From NCBI RefSeq assembly GCF_905171765.1, contig NC_053393.1:62775371-62839370 (forward strand): a stretch of DNA of 64,000 nt, written 5' to 3'. The position numbers and the translations under genes are program-made. This DNA is from Bufo bufo (lineage: Eukaryota > Chordata > Amphibia > Anura > Bufonidae). Below, piece after piece: positions 24,006 through 36,759 of this stretch. Under the pieces are notes generated by a model. That model did not search any database, was not told where the DNA came from, and saw only the letters and a list, made by a program, of their open reading frames with translations. The first letter of the stretch is position 1. The number at the start of each line of letters is the position of its first letter.

Positions 24006-24009
24006 TTAT

Positions 24010-24795
24010 TATAAGGTGTGTTAAGTAGTACTATTCCCATCAGTTTAATCCCTGTTACGTCCCCTATCAGGGGACGTGTATATGGCATCGATTTTAGGAA
24101 CGGGGAGATGGAAAAAGATGCTTGGTCGGTCCTCCTACTTCAAATTTGGGGCACTGCGCATGCAATCTAATGTGCCGTCAGATAGTTGTGGTGTGTTATG
24201 TTGCTCTATTCTTATCAGTTTAATCCCTGTTACGTCCCCTATCAGGGCACGTGTATATGGCATCGATTTTAGGAACGGGGAGATGGAAAAATATGCTTGG
24301 TCGGTTCTCCTACTTCAAATTTGGGGCACTGCGCGTGCAATCTAATGTGCCGCCAGATAGTTGTGGTGTGTTATGTTGCTCTATTCTTATCAGTTTAATC
24401 CCTGTTACGTCCCCTATCAGGGCACGTGTATATGGCATCGATTTTAGGAACGGGGAGATGGAAAAATATGCTTGGTCGGTTCTCCTACTTCAAATTTGGG
24501 GCACTGCGCGTGCAATCTAATGTGCCGCCAGATAGTTGTGGTGTGTTATGTTGTTCTATTCTTATCATTTTAATCCCTGTTACGTCCCCTATCAGGGGAC
24601 GTGTATATGGCATCGATTTTAGAAATGGGGAGATGGAAAAAGATGCTTGGTCGGTCCTCCTACTTCAAATTTGGGGCACTGCGCGTGCAATCTAATGTGC
24701 CGCCAGATAGTTGTCGTGTGTTATGTTGTTCTATTCTTATCAGTTTAATCCCTGTTACGTCCCCTATCAGGGGACGTGTATGGAATAGATTTTAG
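24010..24795. repeat. 175-bp tandem array
   Basis: About four and a half units with a 175-bp period (starts near 24,076, 24,251, 24,426 and 24,601) and very few differences between units. Each contains an inverted repeat ACGTCCCC-TATCA-GGGGACGT, intact in some units and with one mismatch in others. Each unit also opens an identical short plus-strand frame (MYMASILGTGRWK...). That frame has no recognised motif and is probably incidental. Confidence 0.92.
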
Positions 24796-25508
24796 ACAAC
24801 CGCAAAGAGTTGTCAATAGTTTACACACTCATGACATAAATTTTATTCCTCTATGCGTCAATCTTGGTGTAGTGATGACTGTGCGCACGTTTGGGAGATT
24901 GCAGGCGATGGGGTTTTTTCAAAGCCTATGGTCGTGCTGAGGTAGTTCAGTGACAGTTAAGTGACCCAGAAAACAATGATTCTGCAGTGTGGGCCCATTG
25001 TTGGCCTAGTAGGCTTTAATGATCACCTTAGATGATCACAAAGAAAATTAATGTTTTTTCTATGCAAAATTATCCAGCCGATCGCTTTTGGTCTGTTCAC
25101 AATGAAGCAACGACCTTATCATCTGGGGTGTGCCAACATTGCCATTGCCAACACACTCATAGAGGTGGTCGCTTCATTGTGATACGCAAGCCCCTTCACG
25201 AAGGGGAATTGACACATGTATGTGCCTTTTTTTTTTTTTTGGTTTTTGAAGCCACAGTGCAGCACCAGAGGCCATAAAAATTAGGGATGTACACATGCCT
25301 GAAAAACTTGGTTTTGTTGCAGCTGCTGCTGTAGCAGCGGCCAGAAAAATTTATGTTTGTTTCCCAGGCAGAAAGTGCCCTAAAACATTGCGGCTTGAAC
25401 CCCAGTTGGTGGCGGATAAGTCATGCAAGTCATCCGGCATTCAGAGATAAAATACAGCAGCGTGTGGACCATTTTTAGCCCAAGGCAGCTCATCTCATCA
25501 GGCCTTTT
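24796..25508 (-). other. 3' flank of the hAT transposase gene
   Basis: No coding motif is present. It includes an inverted pair around 25,080-25,185 (TTCACAATGAAGC against GCTTCATTGTGA) and a T tract at 25,229-25,240. Position and orientation suggest the 3' non-coding region of the hAT element upstream on the minus strand. Confidence 0.4.
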
Positions 25509-28500
25509 TTAGTCTAATGTATCGCCCACTGTCAGTCCCTTCGGGATCCATGCCTCATTCATCTTAATAAAGGTGAGGTAATCTAGACTTTTTTGACCTA
25601 GGCGACTTCTCTTCTCAGTGACAATACCTCCTGCTGCACTGAAGGTCCTTTCAAGCCTGCACACCCAGTAGTCAAGGGGTTCATCGCTCCTCAGAGTGTC
25701 GATATCTGCAGTTAAGGCGAGGTAGTCTGCTACCTGTCGGTCGAGTCGTTCTCTGAGGGTAGACCCCGAAGGGCTGTGGCGATGCGTAGGACTTAAAAAG
25801 CTCTGCATGTCCTCCATCAACAACACGTCTGTAAAGCGTCCTGTTCTTGCCGGCGTGGTCGTGGGAGGAGGAGGATTATTTTCACCTCTTCCCCTGTTAG
25901 ATTCCCGTTGTGCTGTGACATCACCCTTATACGCTGTGTAAAGCATACTTTTTAATTTATTTTGGAAGTACTGCATCCTTTCCGACTTGCGGTAATTCGG
26001 TAACATTTCAGGCACTTTCTACTTATACCGGGGGTCTAGTAGCGTGGACACCCAGTACAGGTCGTTCTCCTCAGCCTTTTTATATGAGGGTCCCTCAACA
26101 GGCACGACAGCATGAAAGACCCCATTTGCACAAGGTTGTATGCCGAGCTACTCATGTCCCGTTCCTCGTCCTCACTGATCTCATTGAAGGTCTGTTCTTC
26201 CCCCCAGCCACGTACAACACCACGGGTACCAGATAGGTGACAACGAGCACCCTGGGATGCCTGTTGTGGTTGCTCTTCCTCCTCCTCCTCCTCAAAGCCA
26301 CATTCCTCCTCTGACTCCTCTTCCTCACAATCCTTTTCCAGCGTTGCCGCAGGTCCAGCAAGCAATGATGATAAGGCTGTTTCTGGTGGTGATGGTGACC
26401 ACAACTCTTCCTCTTCCCGCTCATCTACGGCCTGATCCAGCACTCTTCGCAGGGCACGCTCCAGGAAGAAAACAAATGGTATGATGTCGCTGATGTTGCC
26501 TTTGGTGCGACTGACTAGGTTTGTCACCTCCTCAAAAGGACGCATGAGCCTACAGGCATTGCGCATGAGCGTCCAGTAACGTGGCAAAAATATTTCTTCG
26601 TCTTAGCACCCCGATCATACAAATACTCGTTGACGGCTTTTTCTTGTTGGAGCAGGCGGTCGAACATTAGGATTTTTGAATTCCAACGTGTCGGGCTGTC
26701 GCAAATCAAGCGCCTCACTGGCATGTTGTTTCACCGCTGAAAAGTGCGCCATGGCCGTGTAGGAACGCCTGAAATTGCCACACACCTTCCTGGCCTGCTT
26801 CAGGACGTCCGGTAAGCCTGGGTACTTATGCACAAAGCATTGTACGATCAGATTCAACACATGTGCCATGCACGGCACATGTGTCAACTTGCCCAAATTC
26901 AATGCTGCCAACAAATTGCTTCCGTTGTCACACACCACTCTGCCGATCTCCAGTTGGTGCGGAGTCAGCCACTGATCCACCTGTGCGTTCAGGGCGGACA
27001 GGAGTGCTGGTCCGATGTGACTCTCTGCTTTCAGGCAAGTCAACCCCAAGACGGCGTGACACTGCCGTATCCGGGATGTGGAATAGCCCCTGGGGAGCTG
27101 GGGGGGTGCCGTTGATGTGGAGCAAGACGCAGCAGCAGAAGAGGACTCAGCCGAGGAGGTTATGGTAGAGGATGGAGTAGGAGGAGTAGAGGAGGTGGCA
27201 GCAGGCCTGCCTGCAAGTCGTGGCGGTGTCACCAACTCCTCTGCAGAGCCACGCATTCCATGCTTGGCAGCCATCAGCAGGTTTACCCAATGCGCAGTGT
27301 AGGTGATATACCTGCCCTGACTGTGCTTTGTAGACCAGGTATCAGTGGTCAGATGGACCCTTGCCCCAACACTGTGTGCCAGACATGCCATTACTTCCTT
27401 TTGCACAATCGAGTACAGGTTGGGGATTGCCTTTTGTGCAAAGAAATTTCGGCCGGGTACCTTCCACTGCGGTGTCCCACTAGTTACAAATTTTTGGAAC
27501 GCCTCAAACTCCACCAGCTTGTATGGTAAAAGCTGGCGGGCTAAGAGTTCAGACAAGCCAGCTGTCAGATGCCGGGCAAGGGGGTGACTTTGTGACATTG
27601 GCTTCTTACGCTCAAACATGTCCTTGACAGACACCTGACTGTGGGCAGATGAGCAGGAACTGCTCAAGGCGAGAGACGGAGTAGCGGATGGTTGAGAGGG
27701 GGCAAGGAGGACAGCAGTGGTTGATGTGGCTGAAGATGCTGGACCAGGAGGAGGATAGCGGCTTTGAGTTTGTGTGCTGCTTGTACTCATGTGTTGATCC
27801 CATAGGCGTTTGTGATGTGCGATCATGTGCCTTTGCAAAGCAGTTGTACCTAGGTGGGTGTTGGACTTCCCACGACTCAGTTTCTTTTGGCACAGGTTGC
27901 AAATGGCATCGCTGTTGTCAGAGGCAGACACACAAAAAAAAATGCCACACTGCTGAGCTCTGCAATGACGGCATTCTGGTGGTGGCAACAGCATGCGTTG
28001 ATTGGCGTGCTGTCTGGCTGACCCCGGGTGCCGATGCATGCTGTCTGACTGTGCCACTAGCTCCTTGCGACAACCTCCCCCTGCTTCCAACTCATCTCCT
28101 CCTCCTCTCTGTCTCCCCATCAGAACTTTCCCCCTGTTCTTCTTCTCTTCGAGCAGGCACCCATGTGACATCCACGGACACATCATCATCATCAACCACT
28201 TCACTTGTATCTGACAACTCAGCAAAGGAAGCAGCAGCGGGTACAACATCATCATCATCACACCGTACATCCATGTGTGTAATGCTGCCTGACTGAGACA
28301 TATCCCTGTTATCTACATCCTCTGGCAATAATGGTTGCGCATCACTCATTTCTTCCAACTGATGTGTAAATAACTCCTCTGACAGATCAAGTGAAGTGGC
28401 TGTGGTGCTAGTGTTGGTGGTGGCGGCAGGCGGGCGAGTGGTAACTTGAGAGGTGCCCAAAGCTGAGCTGGAGGAGGATGGTGCGTCAAGGTTCCGAGCG

Positions 28501-28670
28501 GAAGCTGTAGAAGATTGGGTGTCCTGTGTTAGCCAGTCAACTATGTCCTCAGAACTTTTCGAGTTCAGGGTACGTGGCCTCTGAAAACTGGGCATTAGTC
28601 TAGGGCCAAAGGGAATCACAGCACCACGACCATGACGGCCCATGCGGGGTGGCCTGCCTCTGCCTGTCAT
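25509..28670 (-). pseudogene. BED-finger hAT transposase, frameshifted
   Basis: hAT transposases cut the element out and make 8-bp target duplications. On the minus strand, 28,092-28,670 gives the N-terminal leader (MTGRGRPPRMGRHGRG). The main frame (26,615-28,270) gives a BED zinc finger with C124, C127, H148 and H152 of that frame. It then gives the catalytic-region motifs TTDTWS and VCDNGSN, each with a DDE aspartate. A third frame (26,036-26,587) carries the acidic linker. The last (25,509-26,015) carries RTFSAAGGIVTEKRSRL, the dimerisation helix. At least three frameshifts break it, so no full-length protein of about 900 residues can be made. Its 5' flank is a 130-bp array leading to a hAT end at 29,868. 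Confidence 0.88.
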
Positions 28671-28708
28671 TTTTTTTAGATTGGTTAAGTTGTACTATGC
28701 GTGCAAGC

Positions 28709-29400
28709 TACTGTGACACAAGATATGAGTTGCGCTGAAGTGACACTATGCACTGCACTGGGCCTTAAACACACAAACACGTGTGTAACTGACTGCTATT
28801 TATTCAGCCAAAATAGTTTTTTTATTTAAATGGAATCGAATGTGACACCAGATATGAATGGCGCTGAAGTGACACTATGCACTGCACTGGGCCTTAAACA
28901 CACAAACACGTGTGTAACTAACTGCTATTTATTCAGTCAAAATAGTTTTTTTTCTTTTAATGGAATCGAATGTGACACCAGATATGAATGGCGCTGAAGT
29001 GACACTATGCACTGCACTGGGCCTTAAACACACAAACACGTGTGTAACTGACTGCTATTTATTCAGTCAAAATAGTTTTTTTTCTTTAAATGGAATCGAA
29101 TGTGACACCAGATATGAATGGCGCTGAAGTGAAACTATGCACTGCACTGGTCCTTAAACACACAAACACGTGTGTAACTGACTGCTATTTATTCAGCCAA
29201 AATAGTTTTTTATTCTTTAAATGGAATCGAATGTGACACCAGATATGAATGGCGCTGAAGTGACACTATGCACTGCACTGGGCCTTAAACACACAAACAC
29301 GTGTGTAACTGACTGCTATTTATTCAGCCAAAATTGTTGTTTTTCTTTAAATGGAATCGAACGTGACACCAGATATGAGTTGCGCTGGTGACACTATGCA
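28709..29400. repeat. 130-bp tandem array in the hAT 5' region
   Basis: Just over five units repeat at 130-131 bp (TGTGACACCAGATATGAATG at 28,841, 28,971, 29,101 and 29,232). Each contains CACACAAACACGTGTGTAAC, which includes the palindrome ACACGTGT. The array sits between the transposase start and the element terminus, so it could be part of the promoter/5' UTR. No direct evidence of function is visible. Confidence 0.92.
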
Positions 29401-29764
29401 CTTGCAGGGCTGTGAGCCTGACACACACGCTGGCAGGCAGGCAACTGCAATTTGATTACACAGAGAAAAAAAAAAAGCAGACTGATGTTCTAGCCCTAAA
29501 AAGGGCTTTTTAAGGTGCTGTCCTTACAGCAGAGATCAGATGAGTCCTTCAGGACTGCAGTGGACACTGAATACACTAGCCTAGCTATCGATTTCCCTAT
29601 TAAATCAGCAGCAGCTACACTGCCCCTCCTCTTACTAAGAATGCAGCTTCCGAATGAATCTAAAATGGATGCTGTCCAGGAGGTGGGAGGGTCTGTTGCT
29701 GATTGGCTGGAATGTGTCTGCTGACTGTGAGGTACAGGGTCAAAGTTTACTCAATGATGATGTA

Positions 29765-29868
29765 TAGGGGGCGGACCGAACATCGCATATGTTCGCCTAC
29801 CGCGGCGAACGCGAACAAGCTATGTTCGCCGGTAACTTTTCGCCGGCGAACTATTCGGGACATCTCTA
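29765..29868 (-). repeat. hAT terminal region with GTTCGCC motifs
   Basis: The end reads ...GGGACATCTCTA, i.e. TAGAGATGTCCCGAATAG on the minus strand, a hAT-type terminus. Several GTTCGCC/GGCGAAC motifs in both orientations precede it, typical of subterminal transposase-binding repeats. ATTATGAA (29,869-29,876) would be the target-site duplication. The partner end was not found in the window. Confidence 0.65.
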
Positions 29869-30358
29869 ATTATGAATCGCTAAAATAGGAGATGGTGCGC
29901 TTTTGGGATAATAACTACAATTCTGTAAAAATCCAACTGGTATGGGATACATTTAAGGCCTTTATGAGGGGATTATTTTTTAGTAACATCTTTAATCTAA
30001 GAAGGAAGTATAGTACGAAAGAGAGAGATCTAAAAAAAAAGCAGCCTTAGTTGGTATGAATGAATTCTCTAGGAATAAAACAAAAAATAGCAAATAGGGA
30101 AATTATGCAGAAGGCAAGTCAGGCGTATTCTGAATTTGTCTTGGCAAAGGCTCAACAGAGACTTTTTTTCAAGGGACAAAAATTATTCTCTGAATTGGGT
30201 AGACCAGGGAAACTCCTGGCGAGGGTGATTTCTAACTAGGAGCAAAAAAAGACATAGTCAGTATTTGCTCTCCCGAAGGTATAATTATAGAAGATCAAGA
30301 CCGAATAAAGTTTTTTTCAGAATTATACAATACAGATAAGGTTATTCCAGAGGTTGAG

Positions 30359-31694
30359 ATGGATTTATATCTGGAATCTATTACGCTTCCTGTTCTTACA
30401 GACACCCGAAGAGAATCCCTTGATGCAGATCTTTCTTTAGAGGAGTTAGAGGCAGCGCTGAAGGCATGTTCTGGAAACTCCTCCCCTGGGTCCGAAGGAT
30501 TCCCATATGAATTCTATCGTAAATATAGGGAGGTTATCTTTCCTAGTCTTATGGAGTACTTCACCGGATCATTGAAGAAGGGTAGGTTTCCAGAATCAAT
30601 GACAGAGGCGGTAATAATATTAATATTAAAAAGGGAAAGGATCCCTTAGCTATGGGGTCATATAGGCCAATCTCCCTATTGAATACCGATATGAAACTTT
30701 TCTCAAGGATCTTGACTACAAGGTTATCTAAGGTTATTTCAACAGTTATACACCCTGATCAGCATGGGTTTATTCCCAATAAAGGCACTCATTATAATCT
30801 GCATCGGCTGTTTCCTGCTCTTTTCTGTCTTTAGATGCCTCTAAGGCATTTGACAGGGTGGAGTGGGAATTCCTCTGGAAGGTCTTAGGGAAAATGGGAT
30901 TTGGTACTAGATTTATAAATATGATTAAGCTTATACATAAGTCTCCCACAGCTAGATTGAATATTAATGGAAGTTTGACAAAGAGATTTTCCCCGAGTAA
31001 GGTTACCCGTCATGGTTGTCCACTTCCTCCATTATTATTTGATATTTATATTGAGCCTCTCGTTGCTAGGGTTAGGCAAGACTCTAGGATTAAAGGATTT
31101 GGTATATCATCATTAGAGGACTGCATTTCTTTGTATGCAGACAATGTCCTTTTTTTCATAAATCATACTGAAACTGTACTTCCAGAACATATTAGAACCA
31201 TAAACTGCCATTGGTTAGTTTTGGGCCTTGATATTAATTGGTCAAAAACAACCCTTATGCCGTTAGATGGACCTGGTGGTCCAATTGATGGGACTTTGAG
31301 TATGCTAAAGATTGCGGATTCATTTGAATACTTGGGTATGATGATATCTCCCAAGATTGAAGATTTTGTACAGCTTAATTTGATCCCACTGATTGGTAAA
31401 TTGAGGATCAAAGTTACGGTTTGGCTTCGACTTCCATTATCTAGGGCTCACAGAATATCCCTGATGAAGATGGTGATACTACCTCAACTCCTCTATGTCC
31501 TTAAGAACTCTCCCATATGGATTGAGGATAAGTTTTTTAAATTAATTGAAAGAATAATTAACAATTTACTCTGGGGAAGAAAGCAAGTAAGTTTAAAGTT
31601 GGAGTACCTTTATAAGCCGATGGAACAGGGAGGTTTGAATCTTCCCTATTTCAAGGGCTACTTTATAGCTTCACAGTTATTGCTTTACAGGTGA
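30359..31694 (+). pseudogene. LINE reverse transcriptase (L1/Tx1 type), frameshifted
   Basis: RT motifs appear in order over three frames. SPGSEGFPYEFY is in 30,359-30,649 and SYRPISLLNTDMKL with HPDQHGFIPNKGT in 30,652-30,834. Then come ASKAFDRVEWEFLW, RHGCPLPPLLFDIYIEPL and LYADNVLFF in 30,837-31,694. The order and the FDIYIEPL spelling match the L1/Tx1 branch of LINEs known from Xenopus. The catalytic YADD is YADN here, losing an essential aspartate, and two frameshifts break the protein. It is dead. The reading is cut at 31,688 by a MITE and resumes after 32,053. Confidence 0.9.
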
Positions 31695-32052
31695 AACTCG
31701 AAAAATTACAATATCGTGTTCATTTATTTCAGTAATGCAACTTAGAAGGGGAAACTAATATATGAGATAGACTCATTACATGCAAAGCGAGATATTTCAA
31801 GCTTTTATTTGTTATAATTTGGATGATTATGGCTTACAGCTTATGAAAACCCCAAAGTCTCAATTTTGAGGTACCCTTTGCTCAGGGGGAATGGATTAAT
31901 TAGCTGACTAGAGTGTGACACTTTGAGCCTAGAATATTGAACCTTTTCACAATATTCTAATTTTAAGTTGCATTAATGCAATTCCTTTTAAGTTGCATTA
32001 CTGAAATAAATGAAATTTTGCACGATATTCTAATTTTTTCGAGTTTCACCTG
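31688..32052. mobile_element. DNA-transposon MITE with CAGGTGAAACTCGAAAAATT ends
   Basis: The terminal inverted repeats are CAGGTGAAACTCGAAAAATT and its near-perfect complement ending TTTTTTCGAGTTTCACCTG. The 365-bp interior has no coding capacity but repeats the motifs AATATTCTAATTTT and AAGTTGCATTA. It interrupts the LINE reading frame (…LLLYR before, VVIGKK after). A superfamily could not be fixed from the short flanks. Confidence 0.85.
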
Positions 32053-33350
32053 TGTTGTCATTGGGAAAAAAGTAAACTCTGTCGAACCTTGGTTAGGAGC
32101 TCCCTATATGATATGTTTTCATTTTTAGAGTCTGGGCAACTATCCAGTACCCAACAGAGAGTTTGGGAAGCTATCTACTAAAGTCTGGGGCACTATTAAA
32201 GGATGGTTAGGAATAAGGGGATCTCTTAGTTGCATGCCTCTTTGGCATAATCAATACTTGCAGGTATTAGATAAGTTAGATGGGAATAGGTATTGGCAAA
32301 AAAGCTATATTTTATATGTGGCACAGGTGGTGAGAAATGGAGCTATACTTACATTTATGGAATTGTCCTTGTTAATTTACCTTGGTTTAGGTATTTTCAA
32401 TTACGTTCGGCACTTTCTAGTGCTAAGAACAAATTTATGCTTAAGATAGACACTTCTACACCTTTGAATGGTTTGATGGTAAACCGGGGTCGGAAAGTCA
32501 AGATTTCCCAACTTTACAAACTGTTATTGGAATCACTATTTAAGAATATATGCTCCCCTGGACAAAGGGCTTGGGGGGTGGATTGTTCATTGATTCAATT
32601 GACTGGGAAAATATATTAACTAACCTATGATTAGTGTCTCACAATTTCAGTCACGTGGTGGTTCAATTTAATATTTTACATAGAATATATGTTACACCAG
32701 TATGGCTTAACAAGCGTGGTTTAACTCAACTGCCCACGATGTGATTTACCGGGAGCTGATTATTTACATATGTTTTGGTCCTATAGAGAATTAATAAAAT
32801 ATTGGAGAGCAATTAATAACTATATACCCAAAAAAACGGAAAGTAGCGATTCCATTTACAGAGCAATGTTGGATACTTAGCGATCTTTCCCAGGTTAATT
32901 GTTATAAGTATAAAAAGATTTTATTGATTAAAATAATGTTCTTGGCGAGACTCTTAGTTTCAAGAGTCTGGTTTTCACGAAACATGCCTACTATATACAC
33001 ATGGTTAAACTTAGTTAATAAGATCAAGAGATATGAAAATATCCTTCACAAGCAAAGAAATACTGAGGAGAAATGCAATAGGATATGGGGGACATGGAAG
33101 TTTCAAGTTCAATCGTAGGTTCTTCTGCCTCCACCTCATCAGCATCCCATCTCAATCTGAAGATGGAGGGGATAGGAGACGCATCTCAAGAGGGAGGAAA
33201 GGTAGGGGTAAGGGTTGGGGAAAAGGTTTAAATGGGGGTAAATGGGAAAAGTAATAACCTTGTTGATTAATTTATATGGTTATAATTGCTATGTTTTCTT
33301 TTCATCTTTTCTTCTAATAAAAAAAAATTCTAAATAAAAAAAATATATAT

Positions 33351-36300
33351 CTAGAGACATTGGGGGGGGGGGGAATTATCACAGACCAGCATTTTACTCT
33401 GGTAACTGGCGAGTTGTCTGTGAGTCGGACCTTACGCTCCTGTAATTTGTCCACTGGCTCCTGGTATTGCCCATATAGCACAGGTATGTGAGTGTTAGGA
33501 CCTGAGCTACTTGAGAAACCTTGGCGCGGTGCTCGGGCTCAGACATGTCCTCCATAGTAGAATATGTTGGCTAATCTCTCAATTTTAACATCAGTTTGAG
33601 GGTTTAGTAAGACCGCAGAGTGCACCTGTCTTTGTAAATATTATTATATTTCAATACAGAGGAATAACTTGAAGCTCTAGATCCCTTTGCAAAACTGTAA
33701 TTCAATAAATTAGCAGAATACAAGTGATGAATTTCCTTCTCAGTACTCCATTAGGCCAAGCCAACAACTATGGTTAGCATGGCTCTTTCCACTAGACTTT
33801 CACCTTTTATGCTTTCATTAAGAAAAAAAATGAATATTGTCACTCCCTTGCCAAAATAATATGGGTTTGTATAGAGGGGGTACAGAGGTAGAATTAATAA
33901 CCAAGCTTAGTGCTTCGAGGGGCTGAGATGCCACTTTGCCATAAAAACAAAAACAAATTATAAAACGGTACAAGTTATGCATCTTATTGTTAGGGCTGCC
34001 AACAGCAAGATATTTAGGACCAACCTTCTAGCCAGTGTTAGAAGTTTTTTGGCAATGAGTGTATATCACAAATTGGTGGCGAATTTGCAACACCAAAAAA
34101 ATCTGAATGCTTTAAGTACAGTCATGGTATAAATCAGGTTTAGTAAGATGTTTAAATGAGCAAAAACTTTAATTTGAATTATATCTCATAATCTATTAGA
34201 AGAGATAGTTATAATGCTAAATATAATTATGTTTATCTTTTCTGCTAGCACAATTCATTATAACATATAATGATATTTTGATTAAAACAATTAAAATGTG
34301 ATTATTGTAAGTAATTGTCACTGTAATTATTTTTATTGTCACAATGTTTCTAGGGACTGTTCAGTTCATGCTTTAGTTTGTGACTGATTTACCTGATTTG
34401 TGCATTTTGGTCTCCATTGCAACAAATAATAGGAACTCTACAAGCAATGCTGAGAAGTTGATATGATGAAATAAGATGGTTGTGACTGGATCCAGGGAGA
34501 CTGCAGCTAAGATTGGGCCCAGTGAGGGAAAGTATGCAGTTACTTAGAATTTGGAAGCAGGCACAGCAGGAGGTACAGCTACTTAGGACATGGTGCTGTA
34601 AATGCTGTAAATTAGTACTAGTTTGGATTTGATAGGAAACTAAGGGGGTCATTTACAAACCTGAAATGCGCCTATATTAGGCGTATTTTAGGCACAGATT
34701 GCAGCGTAACGGTTAGTTGTGCCTCAATATGCGACTTTCCCTCACTTACGCGAGGTCTAAAAAAGTGGGTGTGGTGTGAGCGGGGAAGGGGACGGGCTGG
34801 TAACACAATTACATCAATAGTAATAGTAAATAATTACACTGTGAGAGAATGTCAGTGACACTGAGTGCCACTGACATTTCTATGGGTAAATGCATGATTG
34901 ATTGTTTTAACAAACAGCCTGTTTAAAAACATACCTTGCCTGTCGGACTTGCTATGCTGTTTAAAATTTAAAAAAAGTTTAATTGGAGGAAGATGGTGTT
35001 TAAACATACATAGTGTTATCAGAAAAAAAACAGTTGCTTGTTCTGAACAAGCAGTCCAAAAATTCTGCCTTAATGGGGTGTTTATACGCACAAACAGTTT
35101 GTTACACTGATTATTAAACATTAACAAAACTGCGGTGCTGGTATTTACTCACTAACATGCACTGTATTGTGCACTTATAAACAGTAGCAAAATTGTAACT
35201 GTTTATTGGAAAGAAAATGATTAATTGTGCAGCATATGCAGCAAAATATATGTTGCTGGTAGTGCTAGGAATATGCCTATAAAACACTTATGAACTGTAG
35301 AAGCTTTTTAACAAGTCTCTTTTTTCCTTTCTCTTTTATTTTTTTTTATTTTGGTTTGGTTTATAAATTAACAAACATAATATACTGAATGGTTTTGCTT
35401 AGACGCTATTACTACCACATGGACATGTCCCTCAAGGGACTTTCTTATTCCGATGAGAATACGGAGTAAGTTATAGTATGAAAGCATTACTTGTCGCCTG
35501 CGCGTTGCCTGTTGTGTAATTACCTTGATAACTTTAATAAAAAGAGATTTATGAAAAAAAAGGCTGCCTTCTGCACAGGAAAAAAATATCTTTGTGCAGG
35601 TTCTTTGTGCAGGCAGTGCAAGGCATAGACAGCTTCAGCAGCTGGCCTCACTGTAAGGCACCCAGTCCCAGTACTTTAACTTTGCCCATGCTCTCCTTAC
35701 TGATGAAACCTGACTTTCTTATTAGAAATTCAATCTACCTAACTAAATATATTCCTACGCTATCCCTGCAAGACTCTAAGATGGCTGGCTTGTGTCTGTT
35801 ATTGGTGTCTGTCAAAGACATGGAAGACACTTTGTCTCACATAAGTGGCTGAGCTTACAATGGTTTCTGTGCTTCAGAGCTAGCATAGAGCCAGATAGAC
35901 CAGCCAATATACTCCATCCTGATTGACTATTGGGCTACCGGCAAAGCATTTTGGGCAAGCTCAGTGGCCAGGGAACTACCCCAGGGTCATGTGATCCCCC
36001 TATTCATCTTCCCTCTCCTGTTTCCCTCACTAATGTATGACATTTTAAAAGTCAAATGGCGAGAGCCATTTTGAGTGATTCCTCTGAGGCAAATCTGCAA
36101 AACTTTAGATTCACTTGGCAGAAAAACGTTTGCAATATTTGTGACCAATCTGATTACTTTAGAATCTATTCACTCATCACTATTACTGTCTTGAGCTCTA
36201 GCTTATGAAAAATTAGTGGATACAATTGAAATTCTGATTGTTAACCAAGATTTATCACCCTCATTAAAGATGCCCATACACTTTAGATGACAGTTCGGGG

Positions 36301-36384
36301 ATTCGGCTAACACAAGCACACTTGGCTTGGCCAAGAATGCATGAGAAATGTTGCCCGACACTTCTGGCAGAGGCTTATCTCTCC
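33351..36384. other. Spacer without recognisable genes
   Basis: A G11 run sits at about 33,362. The reading frames are short and motif-free. At about 34,651-34,800 lies a fragment (CATTTACAAACCTGAAATGCG then TATTAGGCGTATTTTAGGCAC) of a dispersed repeat that recurs at about 37,130-37,505. No tRNA-, rRNA- or exon-like element was seen. Confidence 0.45.
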
Positions 36385-36387
36385 TAA

Positions 36388-36676
36388 GGCTAGTTTCACA
36401 CTAGCACTAAACTGTACTGATACTACCTTGCTCCGCCAGAGCCCATTGACTATAATGAGACCCAATTGGGATCCAGCCTGACTCTGGCATTACTGCTGGG
36501 ATTTGGCTGGACAAAAAACACTGCTTGAAGCTAGATACAAGCCAGATCCCTGCTGGGTCCCATTAAAGTCAATGGGGCCGGGCGGTGCTGTGGCAGTATA
36601 TGGGTATGCCGGATGCAATTAACCCAGGCTGGCTGTTCTTCTACTGGAAGTGTTTAGCACCAGTGTGAAACTAGCC
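36388..36676. mobile_element. PIF/Harbinger-type MITE
   Basis: Terminal inverted repeats GGCTAGTTTCACACTAGC and its complement ...GTGTGAAACTAGCC are flanked on both sides by TAA (36385-36387 and 36677-36679). That fits the 3-bp TWA duplication of PIF/Harbinger. It is 289 bp and non-coding. Confidence 0.82.
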
Positions 36677-36759
36677 TAAGAACAAAGGATTAGGTAGTTA
36701 AAATTGAATTGTCCAATCCCTCCCCCCCCCCCCACATCTGGGTGGGATAGTCAGGAGAC

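Larger units (their letters stand above)
29869..33350 (+). mobile_element. L1/Tx1-like LINE, 5'-incomplete
   Basis: The element starts directly at the hAT terminus, before the RT domain, and lacks ORF1 and the endonuclease domain. It runs through RT and the C-terminal region (MPTIYTWLNLVNKI and RNTEEKCNRIWGTW near 32,980-33,110) to an A/T-rich 3' end near 33,350. A MITE (31,688-32,052) interrupts it. The 5' boundary at the hAT end suggests that the hAT element inserted into the LINE and that the rest of the LINE lies beyond or was lost. Confidence 0.82.

Noticed and set aside
24076..24795. Four identical short frames beginning MYMASILGTGRWK
   Set aside because: They are one frame repeated by the 175-bp array, overlap each other, and match no family I know.
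27688..28296. 202-residue plus-strand frame
   Set aside because: Antisense to the hAT transposase; the minus-strand reading has the BED finger and catalytic motifs.
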